This document shows, in pieces, positions 42,629 to 51,219 of a stretch of DNA of 64,000 bases; positions within the stretch are counted from its first letter, which is position 1; every line of letters begins with the position of its first letter. Made by a program: the position numbers and the translations under genes. Source of the DNA: Pseudomonas sp. R-28-1W-6 (lineage in GTDB: Bacteria > Pseudomonadota > Gammaproteobacteria > Pseudomonadales > Pseudomonadaceae). The stretch is taken from the NCBI RefSeq assembly GCF_009799925.1, contig NZ_WELK01000012.1, positions 1 to 64,000 on the forward strand. The letters run 5' to 3'. The notes under the pieces are model-generated. The model did no database searches, was not told the DNA's origin, and worked only from the letters and a program-made list of their open reading frames with translations.

Positions 42629-44074
42629 ATGAAAGTGAAACGTCTGCGTGCCGACGTCCTGGCCGGGCTCACCACCTCCTTCGCGCTGGTGCCCGAGTGC
42701 ATCGCCTTCGCCCTGGTGGCGCACCTCAATCCGCTGATGGGGCTGTACGGCGCCTTCATCATCTGCACCCTGACCGCGCTGTTCGGCGGGCGGCCGGGCA
42801 TGGTCTCCGGTGCCGCCGGCTCGATGGCGGTGGTGATAGTCGCGCTGGTGGTCGAGCACGGCGTGCAGTACCTGCTGGCCACCGTGTTGCTGGGCGGGCT
42901 GCTGATGATCGCCTTCGGCGTGTTGCGCCTGGGCAAGCTGATCCGCATGGTGCCGCACTCGGTGATGATCGGCTTCGTCAACGGCCTGGCGATCATCATC
43001 GCCCTGGCCCAGCTGGAGCACTTCAAACAGGGCGAGGCCTGGCTCAGCGGCAACGCGCTGTACCTGATGCTCGGTCTGGTGGCGCTGACCATGGCCATCG
43101 TCTACCTGCTGCCGCGCCTGACTCGCAGCGTGCCGCCGGCGCTGGTGGCGATCCTCGGCGTGGGCCTGGCGGTGTACCTGCTCGGCCTGCCGACCCACAC
43201 CCTGGGCGACATGGCGCACATCGCCGGCGGCCTGCCGGAGTTTGCCCTGCCGCAGGTGCCCTGGACCCTGGAAACCCTGCGCATCGTCGCGCCCTACGCG
43301 CTATTGATGGGCCTGGTCGGCCTGCTGGAAACCCTGCTGACGCTGAACCTGACCGACGAGATCACCGAGAGCCGCGGCTTTCCGGATCGCGAGTGCGTGA
43401 CCCTGGGCGCGGCCAACATGGTTTCCGGGGTGTTCGGCGGCATGGGCGGCTGCGCGATGATCGGCCAGACCGTGATCAACCTCAGCTCCGGCGGCCGCGG
43501 CCGGCTCTCCGGCGTGGTGGCCGGGGTGATGATCCTGCTGTTCGTGCTGTTTCTCTCGCCCTTGATCGAGCGCATTCCGCTGGCCGCGCTGGTCGGGGTG
43601 ATGTTCGTGGTGGCGCAGCAGACCTTCGCCTGGGCCTCGCTGCGGGTGCTCAACCGGGTGCCGCTGAACGATGTGCTGGTGATCATTGCGGTAACCAGCA
43701 TCACCGTGTTCACCGACTTGGCCACCGCGGTGCTGTGCGGCATCGTCATCGCCGCGCTCAACTTCGCCTGGCAGCACGCCCGCGAACTGTATGCCGACAG
43801 CCATCTGCAAGCCGATGGCAGCAAGCTCTACAGCCTGCACGGCACGCTGTTCTTCGCCTCGACCACGCCCTTCCTCGACCAGTTCGACCCGGCCAACGAT
43901 CCGCAGCAGGTCGTCCTCGACTGTCGCCACCTGAGCTTCGTCGACTACTCGGCCATCGCCGCGCTGAAGACCCTGCGCGAGCGTTACGCCAGGGCCGGCA
44001 AGCAGCTGCGCGTGTTGCACCTGTCCGGGCGCTGCAAGCAACTGCTCAAGCGCTATGGCATGCCGCATGAGTGA
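42629..44074 (+). CDS. SulP family anion transporter with STAS domain
   Basis: The 481-residue permease has about 10-12 helices (about residues 10-385) with the SulP signatures GLTTSFALVPECIAFALVA and GFVNGLAIIIALAQLEHF. A short C-terminal STAS domain (about 390-481, VVLDCRHLSFVDYSAIAAL) completes it. SulP proteins carry sulfate, bicarbonate or dicarboxylates; the substrate cannot be read here. The start at 42629 (MKVKRLRADVLAGLTT) is the conserved N-terminus; the frame remains open upstream across the repeat. Confidence 0.9.
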   Translation: MKVKRLRADVLAGLTTSFALVPECIAFALVAHLNPLMGLYGAFIICTLTALFGGRPGMVSGAAGSMAVVIVALVVEHGVQYLLATVLLGGLLMIAFGVLRLGKLIRMVPHSVMIGFVNGLAIIIALAQLEHFKQGEAWLSGNALYLMLGLVALTMAIVYLLPRLTRSVPPALVAILGVGLAVYLLGLPTHTLGDMAHIAGGLPEFALPQVPWTLETLRIVAPYALLMGLVGLLETLLTLNLTDEITESRGFPDRECVTLGAANMVSGVFGGMGGCAMIGQTVINLSSGGRGRLSGVVAGVMILLFVLFLSPLIERIPLAALVGVMFVVAQQTFAWASLRVLNRVPLNDVLVIIAVTSITVFTDLATAVLCGIVIAALNFAWQHARELYADSHLQADGSKLYSLHGTLFFASTTPFLDQFDPANDPQQVVLDCRHLSFVDYSAIAALKTLRERYARAGKQLRVLHLSGRCKQLLKRYGMPHE

Positions 44075-44151
44075 GGTCGCTGCGCGCCGCCAGCGGCCTT
44101 TGTTGTCCTCCGACTAAAGCGTGCCCGGCAGGCCGGGGCAGTCCGCTCAAT

Positions 44152-44583
44152 TCACTTACGCAAGCCCTTGCGCTCGCCCTTGCGGTGCTTGCGCTCATGC
44201 GCGCTGGCCGCCGCCGCTTGCACCAGGCGCTGGAAGGTGGGGCACTCGGCGTGGCTCGGCGCCGGGCAGGCCGCCGCATGGCGTAAGCCATTGCTCATGG
44301 CCTGCAGGCGCTTGATGGTGGCATCGAGCTCATCGGCCTTGGCCGCGAGCATCTGCCGGTCGATAGCCGGCGCGCCGCCGGGGGCGAACATCGAGCGTAT
44401 TTCGTCTAGGGTGAAGCCGGCGGACTGGCCGAGGGAAATCAGTGCCAGCTGGTCCAGAATCTGCGGCGCAAAGCTGCGTCGCTCACCCTGGCGGCCGAGC
44501 GAAGCGATTAGCCCCTTTTCCTCGTAGAAACGCAGTGCCGATGCCGGTACGCCGGAGCGTCGGGCTACTTCAGCGATATCCAT
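44152..44583 (-). CDS. MerR-family transcriptional regulator
   Basis: The 143-residue regulator has a MerR HTH (MDIAEVARRSGVPASALRFYEEKGLI), a central dimerisation helix, and a C-terminal CPAPSHAEC pair. That pair could sense redox or electrophiles, but it is not the SoxR iron-sulfur four-cysteine motif. A Lys/Arg-rich tail ends the chain. It is divergent from a three-gene operon whose promoter has the 19-bp spacer and dyad MerR proteins act on, only 11 bases from its own start. The likely job is to untwist that promoter on sensing a signal and regulate itself. Confidence 0.88.
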   Translation of the reverse strand: MDIAEVARRSGVPASALRFYEEKGLIASLGRQGERRSFAPQILDQLALISLGQSAGFTLDEIRSMFAPGGAPAIDRQMLAAKADELDATIKRLQAMSNGLRHAAACPAPSHAECPTFQRLVQAAAASAHERKHRKGERKGLRK

Positions 44584-44593
44584 CAGATACCCC

Positions 44594-44624
44594 TTGACCT
44601 CAAGTTTACTTGAACTTGTAGATT
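44594..44624 (+). promoter_or_regulatory. MerR-type promoter with 19-bp spacer
   Basis: TTGACC (44594-44599) and TAGATT (44619-44624) are 19 bases apart, the overlong spacer typical of MerR-activated promoters. Within it lies the perfect dyad TCAAGTTTACTTGA (44600-44613), similar in core to SoxR-type operators. Confidence 0.8.
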
Positions 44625-44664
44625 CAGGCAGAACCCCTGGCGGGTCAACCTTGAGGAGGTCCTG

Positions 44665-45162
44665 ATGACGCACTTAATGCAATTCATAACCCTGGCTGCC
44701 GGCATCGGCATCGTGGCGACGGCGCTGATGGATGCCTGGCTGATGCTGTTGAAGTACAGCGGCGTGCCGACCCTGAACTTTGCCTTTATCGGCCGCTGGG
44801 TGGGGCACCTGCTGCGCGGCCAGGTGGCCCATGCGGCCATCGCCAAGGCGCCGCCGATCCGCGGCGAACTGGCCCTGGGCTGGCTGATGCACTACGCCAC
44901 CGGCATCGCCTTTGCCGCGCTGCTGCTGGCCCTCGTCGGCCTGGACTGGGCCAGCAGGCCGACCCTGCTTCCCGCGCTGCTGGTAGGGGTCGCCACGGTC
45001 AGCATCCCCTTGCTGGTGATCCAGCCGGCCATGGGCTCCGGTTTCGCCGCCAGCAAAACGCCAACCCCACTGCGCAACTGCATCAAGAGCGTGGCCAATC
45101 ACGGCGTGTTTGGCCTGGGCCTCTACCTGGCCGCTGTATTGATCGGCGCACTGTTGCGCTGA
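44665..45162 (+). CDS. DUF2938 family membrane protein
   Basis: The 165-residue protein has four predicted transmembrane helices (about 8-28, 73-92, 100-120 and 143-163). DUF2938 motifs seen are TALMDAWLMLLKYSGVPTLNFAFIGRW, split here over positions about 20-45, and the SGFAASKTPTPLRNC block. GAGGAGG lies before the start at 44665. It is the first gene behind the MerR-type promoter. The function is unknown; cotranscription with a flavodoxin suggests a redox or electrophile response. Confidence 0.83.
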   Translation: MTHLMQFITLAAGIGIVATALMDAWLMLLKYSGVPTLNFAFIGRWVGHLLRGQVAHAAIAKAPPIRGELALGWLMHYATGIAFAALLLALVGLDWASRPTLLPALLVGVATVSIPLLVIQPAMGSGFAASKTPTPLRNCIKSVANHGVFGLGLYLAAVLIGALLR

Positions 45163-45200
45163 GCGCAGAAACAGATCACTCATCACCTGGAGTACCAGTC

Positions 45201-45800
45201 ATGAAGAAAGTCGCGGTGATTTACCACAGTGCCCATGGGCATACCGAGCACATTGCCCGCATCGTTGCCGAGGGTGCGCGCAGCGTGCCCGGTATTGAAG
45301 TTGACCTGTTGCAGGCGCAAGACCTGGCCACGGCGCCAGAGGCCTTGCTCGGCTTCGACGCCTACCTCCTCGGTTCACCCACTTACCTCGGCGGGGTGTC
45401 GGCCCAGGTCAAGGCATTCATGGATGCTACCGGTGGGCTGTGGCGCACCCAGCAGCTGCGCGGGCGCTTGGCGGCAGGTTTCACGGTGTCGGCGTTGCCA
45501 GCCGGGGACAAACAATCGACGTTGCTGTCGATGTTCGTCTTCTGCATGCAGCACGGCATGCTGTGGGTCGGCAATCCGATTCTGCCGGAGCAGCACCTTG
45601 GGGTTGCGTACGATGAGGCGGCGAACCGTCTCGGTTCCTGGTCGGGCCTGATGGCCCAGGCGGAAAAGGCCTCATCCGCCGACTCGTTTGTGCCGGGCGA
45701 TATCAAGACCGCGCGGCTGTTCGGGCAGAACTTCGCCGCCACGCTGCAGCGCCTGCAGCACGGCAGCCCGCTCAAGCAGAGCCCGGAGACCGTTCGATGA
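45201..45800 (+). CDS. Flavodoxin-like NAD(P)H quinone reductase (WrbA-like)
   Basis: The 199-residue FMN-binding protein has the phosphate loop YHSAHGHTEHIA (residues 8-19) and GSPTYLGGVSAQVKAFMD (about 58-75). It belongs to the WrbA/NAD(P)H:quinone oxidoreductase branch of flavodoxins, which reduce quinones by two electrons. It is the second gene of the MerR-controlled operon, and its stop overlaps the DUF2798 start (ATGA). Its presence makes quinone or redox-cycling compounds plausible inducers. Confidence 0.87.
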   Translation: MKKVAVIYHSAHGHTEHIARIVAEGARSVPGIEVDLLQAQDLATAPEALLGFDAYLLGSPTYLGGVSAQVKAFMDATGGLWRTQQLRGRLAAGFTVSALPAGDKQSTLLSMFVFCMQHGMLWVGNPILPEQHLGVAYDEAANRLGSWSGLMAQAEKASSADSFVPGDIKTARLFGQNFAATLQRLQHGSPLKQSPETVR

Positions 45801-46024
45801 TCCCGAGAAAATACAGCCCGCTGCTGTTCGCCCTGATTCTCTCGGGGGTGATGTCTCTGCTGGTGTCGGGACTTTCCACCTTCCGTGCCACGGGCCTGAT
45901 TCCCAGCTTTGCCAGCCTGTGGCTCAGCGCATGGCTGACGGCCTGGCTGCTGGCGTTCCCGTTGGTGCTGCTGATCAGCCCGCTGACTCGCCGCGTGGTC
46001 GAGAGACTGGTGCGCAGCGATTAG
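45797..46024 (+). CDS. DUF2798 family small membrane protein
   Basis: The 75-residue protein has two transmembrane helices (about residues 9-29 and 40-62). It is translationally coupled to the flavodoxin gene by a 4-base overlap. It matches DUF2798, a family commonly found beside MerR/TetR regulators and quinone reductases. The function is unknown. It is the last gene of the operon. Confidence 0.82.
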   Translation: MIPRKYSPLLFALILSGVMSLLVSGLSTFRATGLIPSFASLWLSAWLTAWLLAFPLVLLISPLTRRVVERLVRSD

Positions 46025-46117
46025 AGGGCCAGCTTGAAGGTACTTGACCTGGGCGGCGGGATTGGCCTGCAGCTTCGCCTGCGAACACCGAGAGCATTGG
46101 GCGCAGGCGCCAACCGT

Positions 46118-46822
46118 TCAATCCCGCTGCGGAATCCCCAGCCCCCGCACTACCGCCGGGCGCGCGAGGAATCGTTCGAGAACCCGCTGCACCTGGGTAA
46201 AGCGCTCGAACTCCACCAGTTCGCCGGCCCCGTAGAAGCCGATCAGGTTGCGTACCCAGGGGAAGATGGCGATGTCGGCAATGCTGTAGGCGTCGCCCAT
46301 GACCCACTCGCGGCCTTGCAAGCGCTGGTCGAGCACGCCGAGCAGGCGCTTGGCTTCGTCGATGTAGCGATCGCGCGGGCGTTTGTCCGCGTAGTCCTTG
46401 CCGGCGAATTTATGGAAGAAGCCGACCTGGCCGAACATCGGGCCGACGCCGCCCATCTGCCACATCAGCCACTGGATGGTCTGGTAGCGCGCGGCGGCGT
46501 CCCGGGGCAGCAGTTGGCCGGTCTTCTCGGCGAGATAAAGCAGGATCGCGCCGGACTCGAACAGCGCCAGTGGCAGGCCGTCCGGGCCATTGGGGTCGAG
46601 GATGGCGGGGATCTTGTTGTTCGGGTTGAGCGAGAGGAATTCCGCGCTGAGCTGGTCGTTGCGCTCGAAGCTGACCAGGTGCGGCTCGTAGGGCAGGCCG
46701 GTCTCTTCCAGCATGATCGACACCTTGACCCCGTTGGGGGTGGGCAGCGAGTAGAGCTGCAGGCGCTCGGGCTGGGTGGCGGGCCATTTTTGCGTGATGG
46801 GGAAGGCGGACAGGTCTGGCAT
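46118..46822 (-). CDS. Glutathione S-transferase family protein (YfcG/YghU-like)
   Basis: The 234-residue GST has a thioredoxin-fold N-domain (LYSLPTPNGVKVSIMLEETGLPY), a LNPNNKIPAI cis-Pro motif and ESGAILLYLAEKTG. An all-helical C-domain follows, with YSIADIAIFPW. The Asn in TPNG is typical of Nu-class bacterial GSTs with disulfide-bond reductase activity. The start at 46822 gives MPDLSAFPITQKWP; an upstream open frame lacks similarity. It is divergent from the HIT gene and converges on the DUF2798 gene. Confidence 0.9.
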   Translation of the reverse strand: MPDLSAFPITQKWPATQPERLQLYSLPTPNGVKVSIMLEETGLPYEPHLVSFERNDQLSAEFLSLNPNNKIPAILDPNGPDGLPLALFESGAILLYLAEKTGQLLPRDAAARYQTIQWLMWQMGGVGPMFGQVGFFHKFAGKDYADKRPRDRYIDEAKRLLGVLDQRLQGREWVMGDAYSIADIAIFPWVRNLIGFYGAGELVEFERFTQVQRVLERFLARPAVVRGLGIPQRD

Positions 46823-46953
46823 GGGCGCTCCGGTCGGGGTGGCGGAAAAGGGCAGGATAACGGCGAATGTCCGCTCGGTCAGGTCTCGGGTTTTGCCCGG
46901 CGGGTCGAAACCGGTATGGTTCGCTCCTTCGCCCACCCTACTGGAGAACCCTG

Positions 46954-47388
46954 ATGAGCCTGCACGGCACTTACGATGAACAGAACATCTTTGCCAAGAT
47001 CATTCGCGGCGAGGCCCCCTGCTACAAGCTGTACGAGGATGACGAGGTGCTGGCCTTCCTCGATGTGTTCCCGCAGTCCTTCGGCCACACGCTGGTGATC
47101 CCGAAGCAGGCGCAGGCGCGCAATATCCTGGAAATCGACAGCGCCAGCCTGGCCAAGGTGATGGCCGTGGTGCAGCGCCTGACCCGCGTGCTGGTGGACG
47201 AGCTGCAGCCGGCCGGCGTGCAGGTGGCACAGTTCAACGGCGCGCCGGCCGGGCAGACGGTGTTCCACATCCACATGCATGTGATCCCGCGTTATGCCGG
47301 CGAAAGCCTGGGCATCCACGCCAGCGCCAAGGCCGACCCGGCCGAGCTGGAAAAACTGCAGGCACGCTTGCTGGCGCGCCTGGGCTGA
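46954..47388 (+). CDS. HIT family nucleotide hydrolase
   Basis: The 144-residue histidine-triad protein carries HIHMHV with the catalytic His and the N-terminal NIFAKIIRGEAP helix of the HINT/HIT branch. These enzymes hydrolyse nucleoside phosphoramidates or Ap4A-like dinucleotides. The start at 46954 (MSLHGTYDEQNIF) follows TGGAGA. It is monocistronic, with the Sel1 protein gene converging from the right. Confidence 0.93.
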   Translation: MSLHGTYDEQNIFAKIIRGEAPCYKLYEDDEVLAFLDVFPQSFGHTLVIPKQAQARNILEIDSASLAKVMAVVQRLTRVLVDELQPAGVQVAQFNGAPAGQTVFHIHMHVIPRYAGESLGIHASAKADPAELEKLQARLLARLG

Positions 47389-47441
47389 GTATGGCGTGTG
47401 GAGCGCCGCCCCGGCTGCGTACCGGGCCGTGCGCACCGGGC

Positions 47442-48296
47442 TTATTGCTCCAGGGCCAGGGCGACATCCGGGCAGCGGGCTTCCTCGCTGACGGTCTGGC
47501 GCTTGAGCCACTGTTCGGCCTGGGTGTACCAGGCGGTATCGCTGGTATCGAGTTCGGCGATGGCGTCCTTATGGCCACTGGCCGCGGCCTTTTCCAGCCA
47601 GAGACGGCGCTGGATCTGGTTGCTCGGCATGCCGCGGCCGATGCTGTAGGCATGGCTGAGGGCGTACTGGGCTTGCTCATGGCCGCCCAGGGCGGCCTTG
47701 CATAACCACTGCAGAGCCTTGTCGTCGTTGCTGACGTAACGCTCGGCGAGCCCGTCGTCGCTGCTGATGTCCTGAATGCCGTTGTCGTCGGTCCAGTATT
47801 CCTCGGCGAGGAGGTACTGGGCGTGGGTGTTGCCCTGCACGGCGGCCTTTTCGAACCACTGCATGGCGATGAACTGTTGCTGCAGGTCGTCGCCCTGGAG
47901 CAGGTAGTCGACGCCCAGCTCCACCTGGGCCAGGTCGAGGCCCTGGTTGGCGGCCTGCTCCAGCAGGGGAATGCGTTTGGCATCGCCACCGGGGAGCAGC
48001 TCGTCGCGGTAGAGGATGGCCAGCTCGAAGGCCGCGCGGGCGACCCCCTGGTCCGCGGCCTGGGCATACCACAGCTCGCTGACGGGGTAGGCCTGGCGCG
48101 TGTAGTACACATAGCCGAGGTTGAACTGGGCGCAGGCATCGCCCACTGCGGCCTTTGCCTTGAGCGCCTCGACGCCGGGCGCATCGGACGGATCGACGAC
48201 GATGGTGCAGGTGGTGGCCCAGGCGCTCCCGGCGCCGAGGCAGCCGAGCAGGGCCAGGCTGGCCAGGAAGTGTGGAAGAGGGCGGGGGGACTGCAT
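47442..48296 (-). CDS. Secreted Sel1-repeat protein
   Basis: The 284-residue exported protein has a signal peptide (residues 1-27, ending GSAWA) and about five to six Sel1/TPR-like repeats of 36-40 residues. Repeat signatures are GDACAQFNLGYVYY, GLDLAQVELGVDYLL, NTHAQYLLAEEYW and HEQAQYALSHAYSIGRG. Sel1 proteins act as periplasmic or envelope scaffolds; the partner is unknown. The start at 48296 follows AAGGAG. It is divergent from the lipoprotein at 48544. Confidence 0.86.
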   Translation of the reverse strand: MQSPRPLPHFLASLALLGCLGAGSAWATTCTIVVDPSDAPGVEALKAKAAVGDACAQFNLGYVYYTRQAYPVSELWYAQAADQGVARAAFELAILYRDELLPGGDAKRIPLLEQAANQGLDLAQVELGVDYLLQGDDLQQQFIAMQWFEKAAVQGNTHAQYLLAEEYWTDDNGIQDISSDDGLAERYVSNDDKALQWLCKAALGGHEQAQYALSHAYSIGRGMPSNQIQRRLWLEKAAASGHKDAIAELDTSDTAWYTQAEQWLKRQTVSEEARCPDVALALEQ

Positions 48297-48543
48297 GGCG
48301 GGGCTCCTTGCCGGTTCTGGCTCCGTGGCCGCCACCGCGCTCCATGCGCGGCTGGCCTGTCGGCGACATTAGCCATTCGCCGCAGGCCGCACAAGTTGCC
48401 CGTGGCGGGCTGTGGCACAGGCTGGGGTCCACCCCGGCTGGGACGGCGCACGGGGCGGCAAAGTCTGTACGCGCCCGGCTTGTGGCGAACGGCGCGAGCG
48501 CCAATACTGGGGCCACATCTTCGATCGCCCAAGGAGGGCTTCC

Positions 48544-48975
48544 ATGCGCTTGATCTCTGCGGTTCTGCCTCTGTTGTTGCTCGCCGGTTGCTCGTCTTTT
48601 CGTGCCGATTCCGAGGATGTGCGTCCGGTGCCGGCCGATCGACTGCTGGCCTTTCAGGAGGCGCGCGAGGGCGGCGGGCAGATCGTGGTCAACCGCGACC
48701 TGGGCATGATGGGCGGCGGCTGCTACGTGGCCATCGAGGTGGATCGCCAGGTGGCCGCGCGCATCGGCGTGGGCGAGGTGGCGAGCTTCCAGGTGCCGGC
48801 CGGCACCCGCGTGGTGGGCATCACCCTGGACAAGCAGGACGACACCCTGTGCAGCAAGGGCCGCCTGCTGCGCGAGCTGGCCGTGCCGGTCAAGGCCGGC
48901 GAGACCCATGCCTTTCGCATCGTCAGCCAGAACAAGGGCGGCTTCGACATTCTGCCGGATCAGCCGCAGCCCTGA
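48544..48975 (+). CDS. Small lipoprotein of unknown function
   Basis: The 143-residue protein starts at 48544 after AAGGAGG. The signal ends in lipobox LLAGC (lipidated Cys near residue 16). The mature domain has a GGGQIVVNRDLGMMGGGCYVAI segment, split here as beta strands, and two further cysteines. The layout resembles the small DUF2846-like lipoproteins, which I cannot confirm. It is transcribed alone. Confidence 0.75.
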   Translation: MRLISAVLPLLLLAGCSSFRADSEDVRPVPADRLLAFQEAREGGGQIVVNRDLGMMGGGCYVAIEVDRQVAARIGVGEVASFQVPAGTRVVGITLDKQDDTLCSKGRLLRELAVPVKAGETHAFRIVSQNKGGFDILPDQPQP

Positions 48976-49112
48976 CTCCCCCTGCAAGCCTGTATCGGCG
49001 GGCGTGCGCTGTTCGCTGTTAGGCGAGTGTTGGTGGTGCCTGAGCGGTCTTGGCGCTGGACGCCAGCGGCCATCCTGGGCAAGCATGCGGCTTTTGCCGG
49101 GAAGCCATTGTG

Positions 49113-50000
49113 ATGCGTCGCCTGCCGTCCCTCACCGCGTTGCGTACCTTCGAGTCGGCGGCGCGGCACGCGCATTTCGGTCGCGCCGCCGCCGAGCTGT
49201 GCGTCACCGACAGCGCAGTCAGCCACCAGATCCGCCAGCTCGAAGAGCAGCTCGGCACGCGGCTGTTCCAGCGCGATGGCCGCCAGGTACGCCCCACGCC
49301 ACAGGCCAAGCGCCTGCTGCGCAGCCTGCAGCAGGCCTTCGAGCTGATCGGCGAGGCTTGCGACGAGCTGCGCGACCCCGGTTCCCAGGCGCAACTGCGC
49401 ATCGCGGTGACCGCCGAGCTGGCGCAGAAGTGGCTGGTCGGGCGCCTGGCCGATTTCAGCGAGCGCTACCCGCAGATCACCCTGCACCTTTACGAACAGC
49501 CGCTGGAGGCGACCCAGCCTGGCGAGGAGATCGACCTGGCGATCACCTATGGCACCGGCCCGGCCGATGGCAGCGCCTACTTCGTGCGGCCGTTGCCGAT
49601 CCTGCTGTTCTTCCCGGTGTGCAGCCCCGGCCTGTTCAACCAGCTGCCGCTCAAGCACCCGCGCGACCTGGCGCGCCACTGCCTGCTGCACGACGATCAG
49701 GACGGCAAGACCTGGACCGCCTGGCTGACCACCCATGCCGGCGATATCCAGCCACAGCGCCATCTCTACCTCGGCCATGCCGGGCTGACCATGGAGGCCG
49801 CCGCGCGCGGCCAGGGCGTGGCCATCGGCGACAACCTGACCAGCGCCGAGGATCTGGCCAGCGGCCGTCTGGTGCGCCCGTTCGCCGCCAGCGTGGCCTC
49901 GCTCGGGCAATACGCGCTGGTCTGCGAGCGGCTGCGCCTGGATAAACCGGCGGTGGCGCAGTTCGTCGAATGGTTCACCGATCAGCTGGTCGACCTGTGA
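49113..50000 (+). CDS. LysR-family regulator (GcvA-like)
   Basis: The 295-residue regulator has an N-terminal HTH (residues 8-67, with LTALRTFESAARHAHFGRAA and TDSAVSHQIRQLEEQLG) and a C-terminal PBP2-type effector domain. The GcvA branch shows the same ARHLSF-type opening. It reads in the same direction as aguA, 97 bases upstream. LysR proteins usually regulate an adjacent gene, so it may control agmatine/polyamine genes. The start at 49113 has no strong ribosome site, but upstream codons have no similarity. Confidence 0.88.
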   Translation: MRRLPSLTALRTFESAARHAHFGRAAAELCVTDSAVSHQIRQLEEQLGTRLFQRDGRQVRPTPQAKRLLRSLQQAFELIGEACDELRDPGSQAQLRIAVTAELAQKWLVGRLADFSERYPQITLHLYEQPLEATQPGEEIDLAITYGTGPADGSAYFVRPLPILLFFPVCSPGLFNQLPLKHPRDLARHCLLHDDQDGKTWTAWLTTHAGDIQPQRHLYLGHAGLTMEAAARGQGVAIGDNLTSAEDLASGRLVRPFAASVASLGQYALVCERLRLDKPAVAQFVEWFTDQLVDL

Positions 50001-50097
50001 ATTAGATTCAGCTATCCCGCGATAATGGTCATTGGTCGCGGGCGCTCTGCCGCGGGTACTGTCGAGCTATCCAACAGCCACCGACGAGTACCCTGCA

Positions 50098-51210
50098 ATG
50101 GCCCGTTCCCTGACCTCTCTGCCCAAAACCGACGGCTTCCGCCTGCCCGGTGAATTCGAACCCAAGGCCCGTTGCTGGCTCGGCTGGCCGGAGCGTACCG
50201 ACGTGTGGCGCAACGGGGCCAAGCCGGCGCAGAAAGTCTGGGTCGATATCGTCAGCGCCATCGCCAGCAGTGAGCCGGTCACCGTGTGCGCCTCGGCCAG
50301 CCAGTACGCCAACGCCCGTCGCCAGCTGCCGGCCCATGTGCGGGTGGTGGAAATGACCTGCAACGACACCTGGTTTCGCGACAGCGGCCCGGCCTTCCTG
50401 GTCAATGACGACACCCTTGAGGTGCGCGGTGTGGACTTTGAGTTCAACGCCTACGGCGGCCTCGACGGCGGCTTGTACTACCCGTGGGACAAGGACGACC
50501 AGATCGCGCAGAAGATCCTCGAGATCGAAGGCTACGACCGCTACCGCGCGCCCTTTATCGCCGAGATGGGCGGCATCCAGACCGATGGCCAGCGCACCCT
50601 GCTGACCACCGAGCAGTGCCTGCTCAACCGCAACCGCAACGCCCACCTGGGCAAGGACGAGATGACCCGCCGGCTCGGCGATTACCTCGGTGCCGAGCAG
50701 GTAATCTGGTTGCCGCGCGGCTGCAAGTTCGACGAAACCGACGGCCATATCGACGACCTGGCCTGCTTCGTTCGCCCCGGCGTGGTGGTGATGCAGTGGA
50801 CCGACGACCGCAACGATCCGCAGTGGGAAATCTACCAGGAGGCCTACGACATCCTGCGCAGCAGCCGCGACGCCCGAGGGCGTGAGCTGCAGGTGCACAA
50901 GCTGCCGCAGCCGCGTGTGCTGCAGTGGACGGCGGAGGAGGCCGAGGGCCTGGACCAGGACGACGCGACCCACACGCGCCAGGCCGGCACGCAGATCTGC
51001 GCCTCCTACATCAACTACTACGCCGGCAACTCGGCCATCGTCGTGCCGCTGTTCAACGACCCCTGCGACCGCGTGGCCCAGGCCACCCTGGCCGAGCTGT
51101 TCCCGCAGCATCGCATCCTCGGTATCGACAACTCGCGGGAAATCCTCCTCGGCGGCGGCAACGTCGCCTGCATCACCATGCCGCAATACGCCGCGCCGCA
51201 GCGCGCCTAG
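50098..51210 (+). CDS. aguA: Agmatine deiminase
   Basis: The 370-residue enzyme hydrolyses agmatine to N-carbamoylputrescine, a step from arginine to putrescine. The catalytic Cys358 is in GGGNVACITMPQ (most relatives have GGGNIHCIT), with DTWFRDSGPAF (about 87-97) and DGHIDDLACF supplying the guanidinium-binding acids and His. N-carbamoylputrescine amidase (AguB) is absent here, so a second enzyme must be encoded elsewhere. The downstream polyamine-binding protein lies nine bases away and is probably cotranscribed. The LysR gene upstream is a candidate regulator. Confidence 0.94.
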   Translation: MARSLTSLPKTDGFRLPGEFEPKARCWLGWPERTDVWRNGAKPAQKVWVDIVSAIASSEPVTVCASASQYANARRQLPAHVRVVEMTCNDTWFRDSGPAFLVNDDTLEVRGVDFEFNAYGGLDGGLYYPWDKDDQIAQKILEIEGYDRYRAPFIAEMGGIQTDGQRTLLTTEQCLLNRNRNAHLGKDEMTRRLGDYLGAEQVIWLPRGCKFDETDGHIDDLACFVRPGVVVMQWTDDRNDPQWEIYQEAYDILRSSRDARGRELQVHKLPQPRVLQWTAEEAEGLDQDDATHTRQAGTQICASYINYYAGNSAIVVPLFNDPCDRVAQATLAELFPQHRILGIDNSREILLGGGNVACITMPQYAAPQRA

Positions 51211-51219
51211 GAGGCTCCG

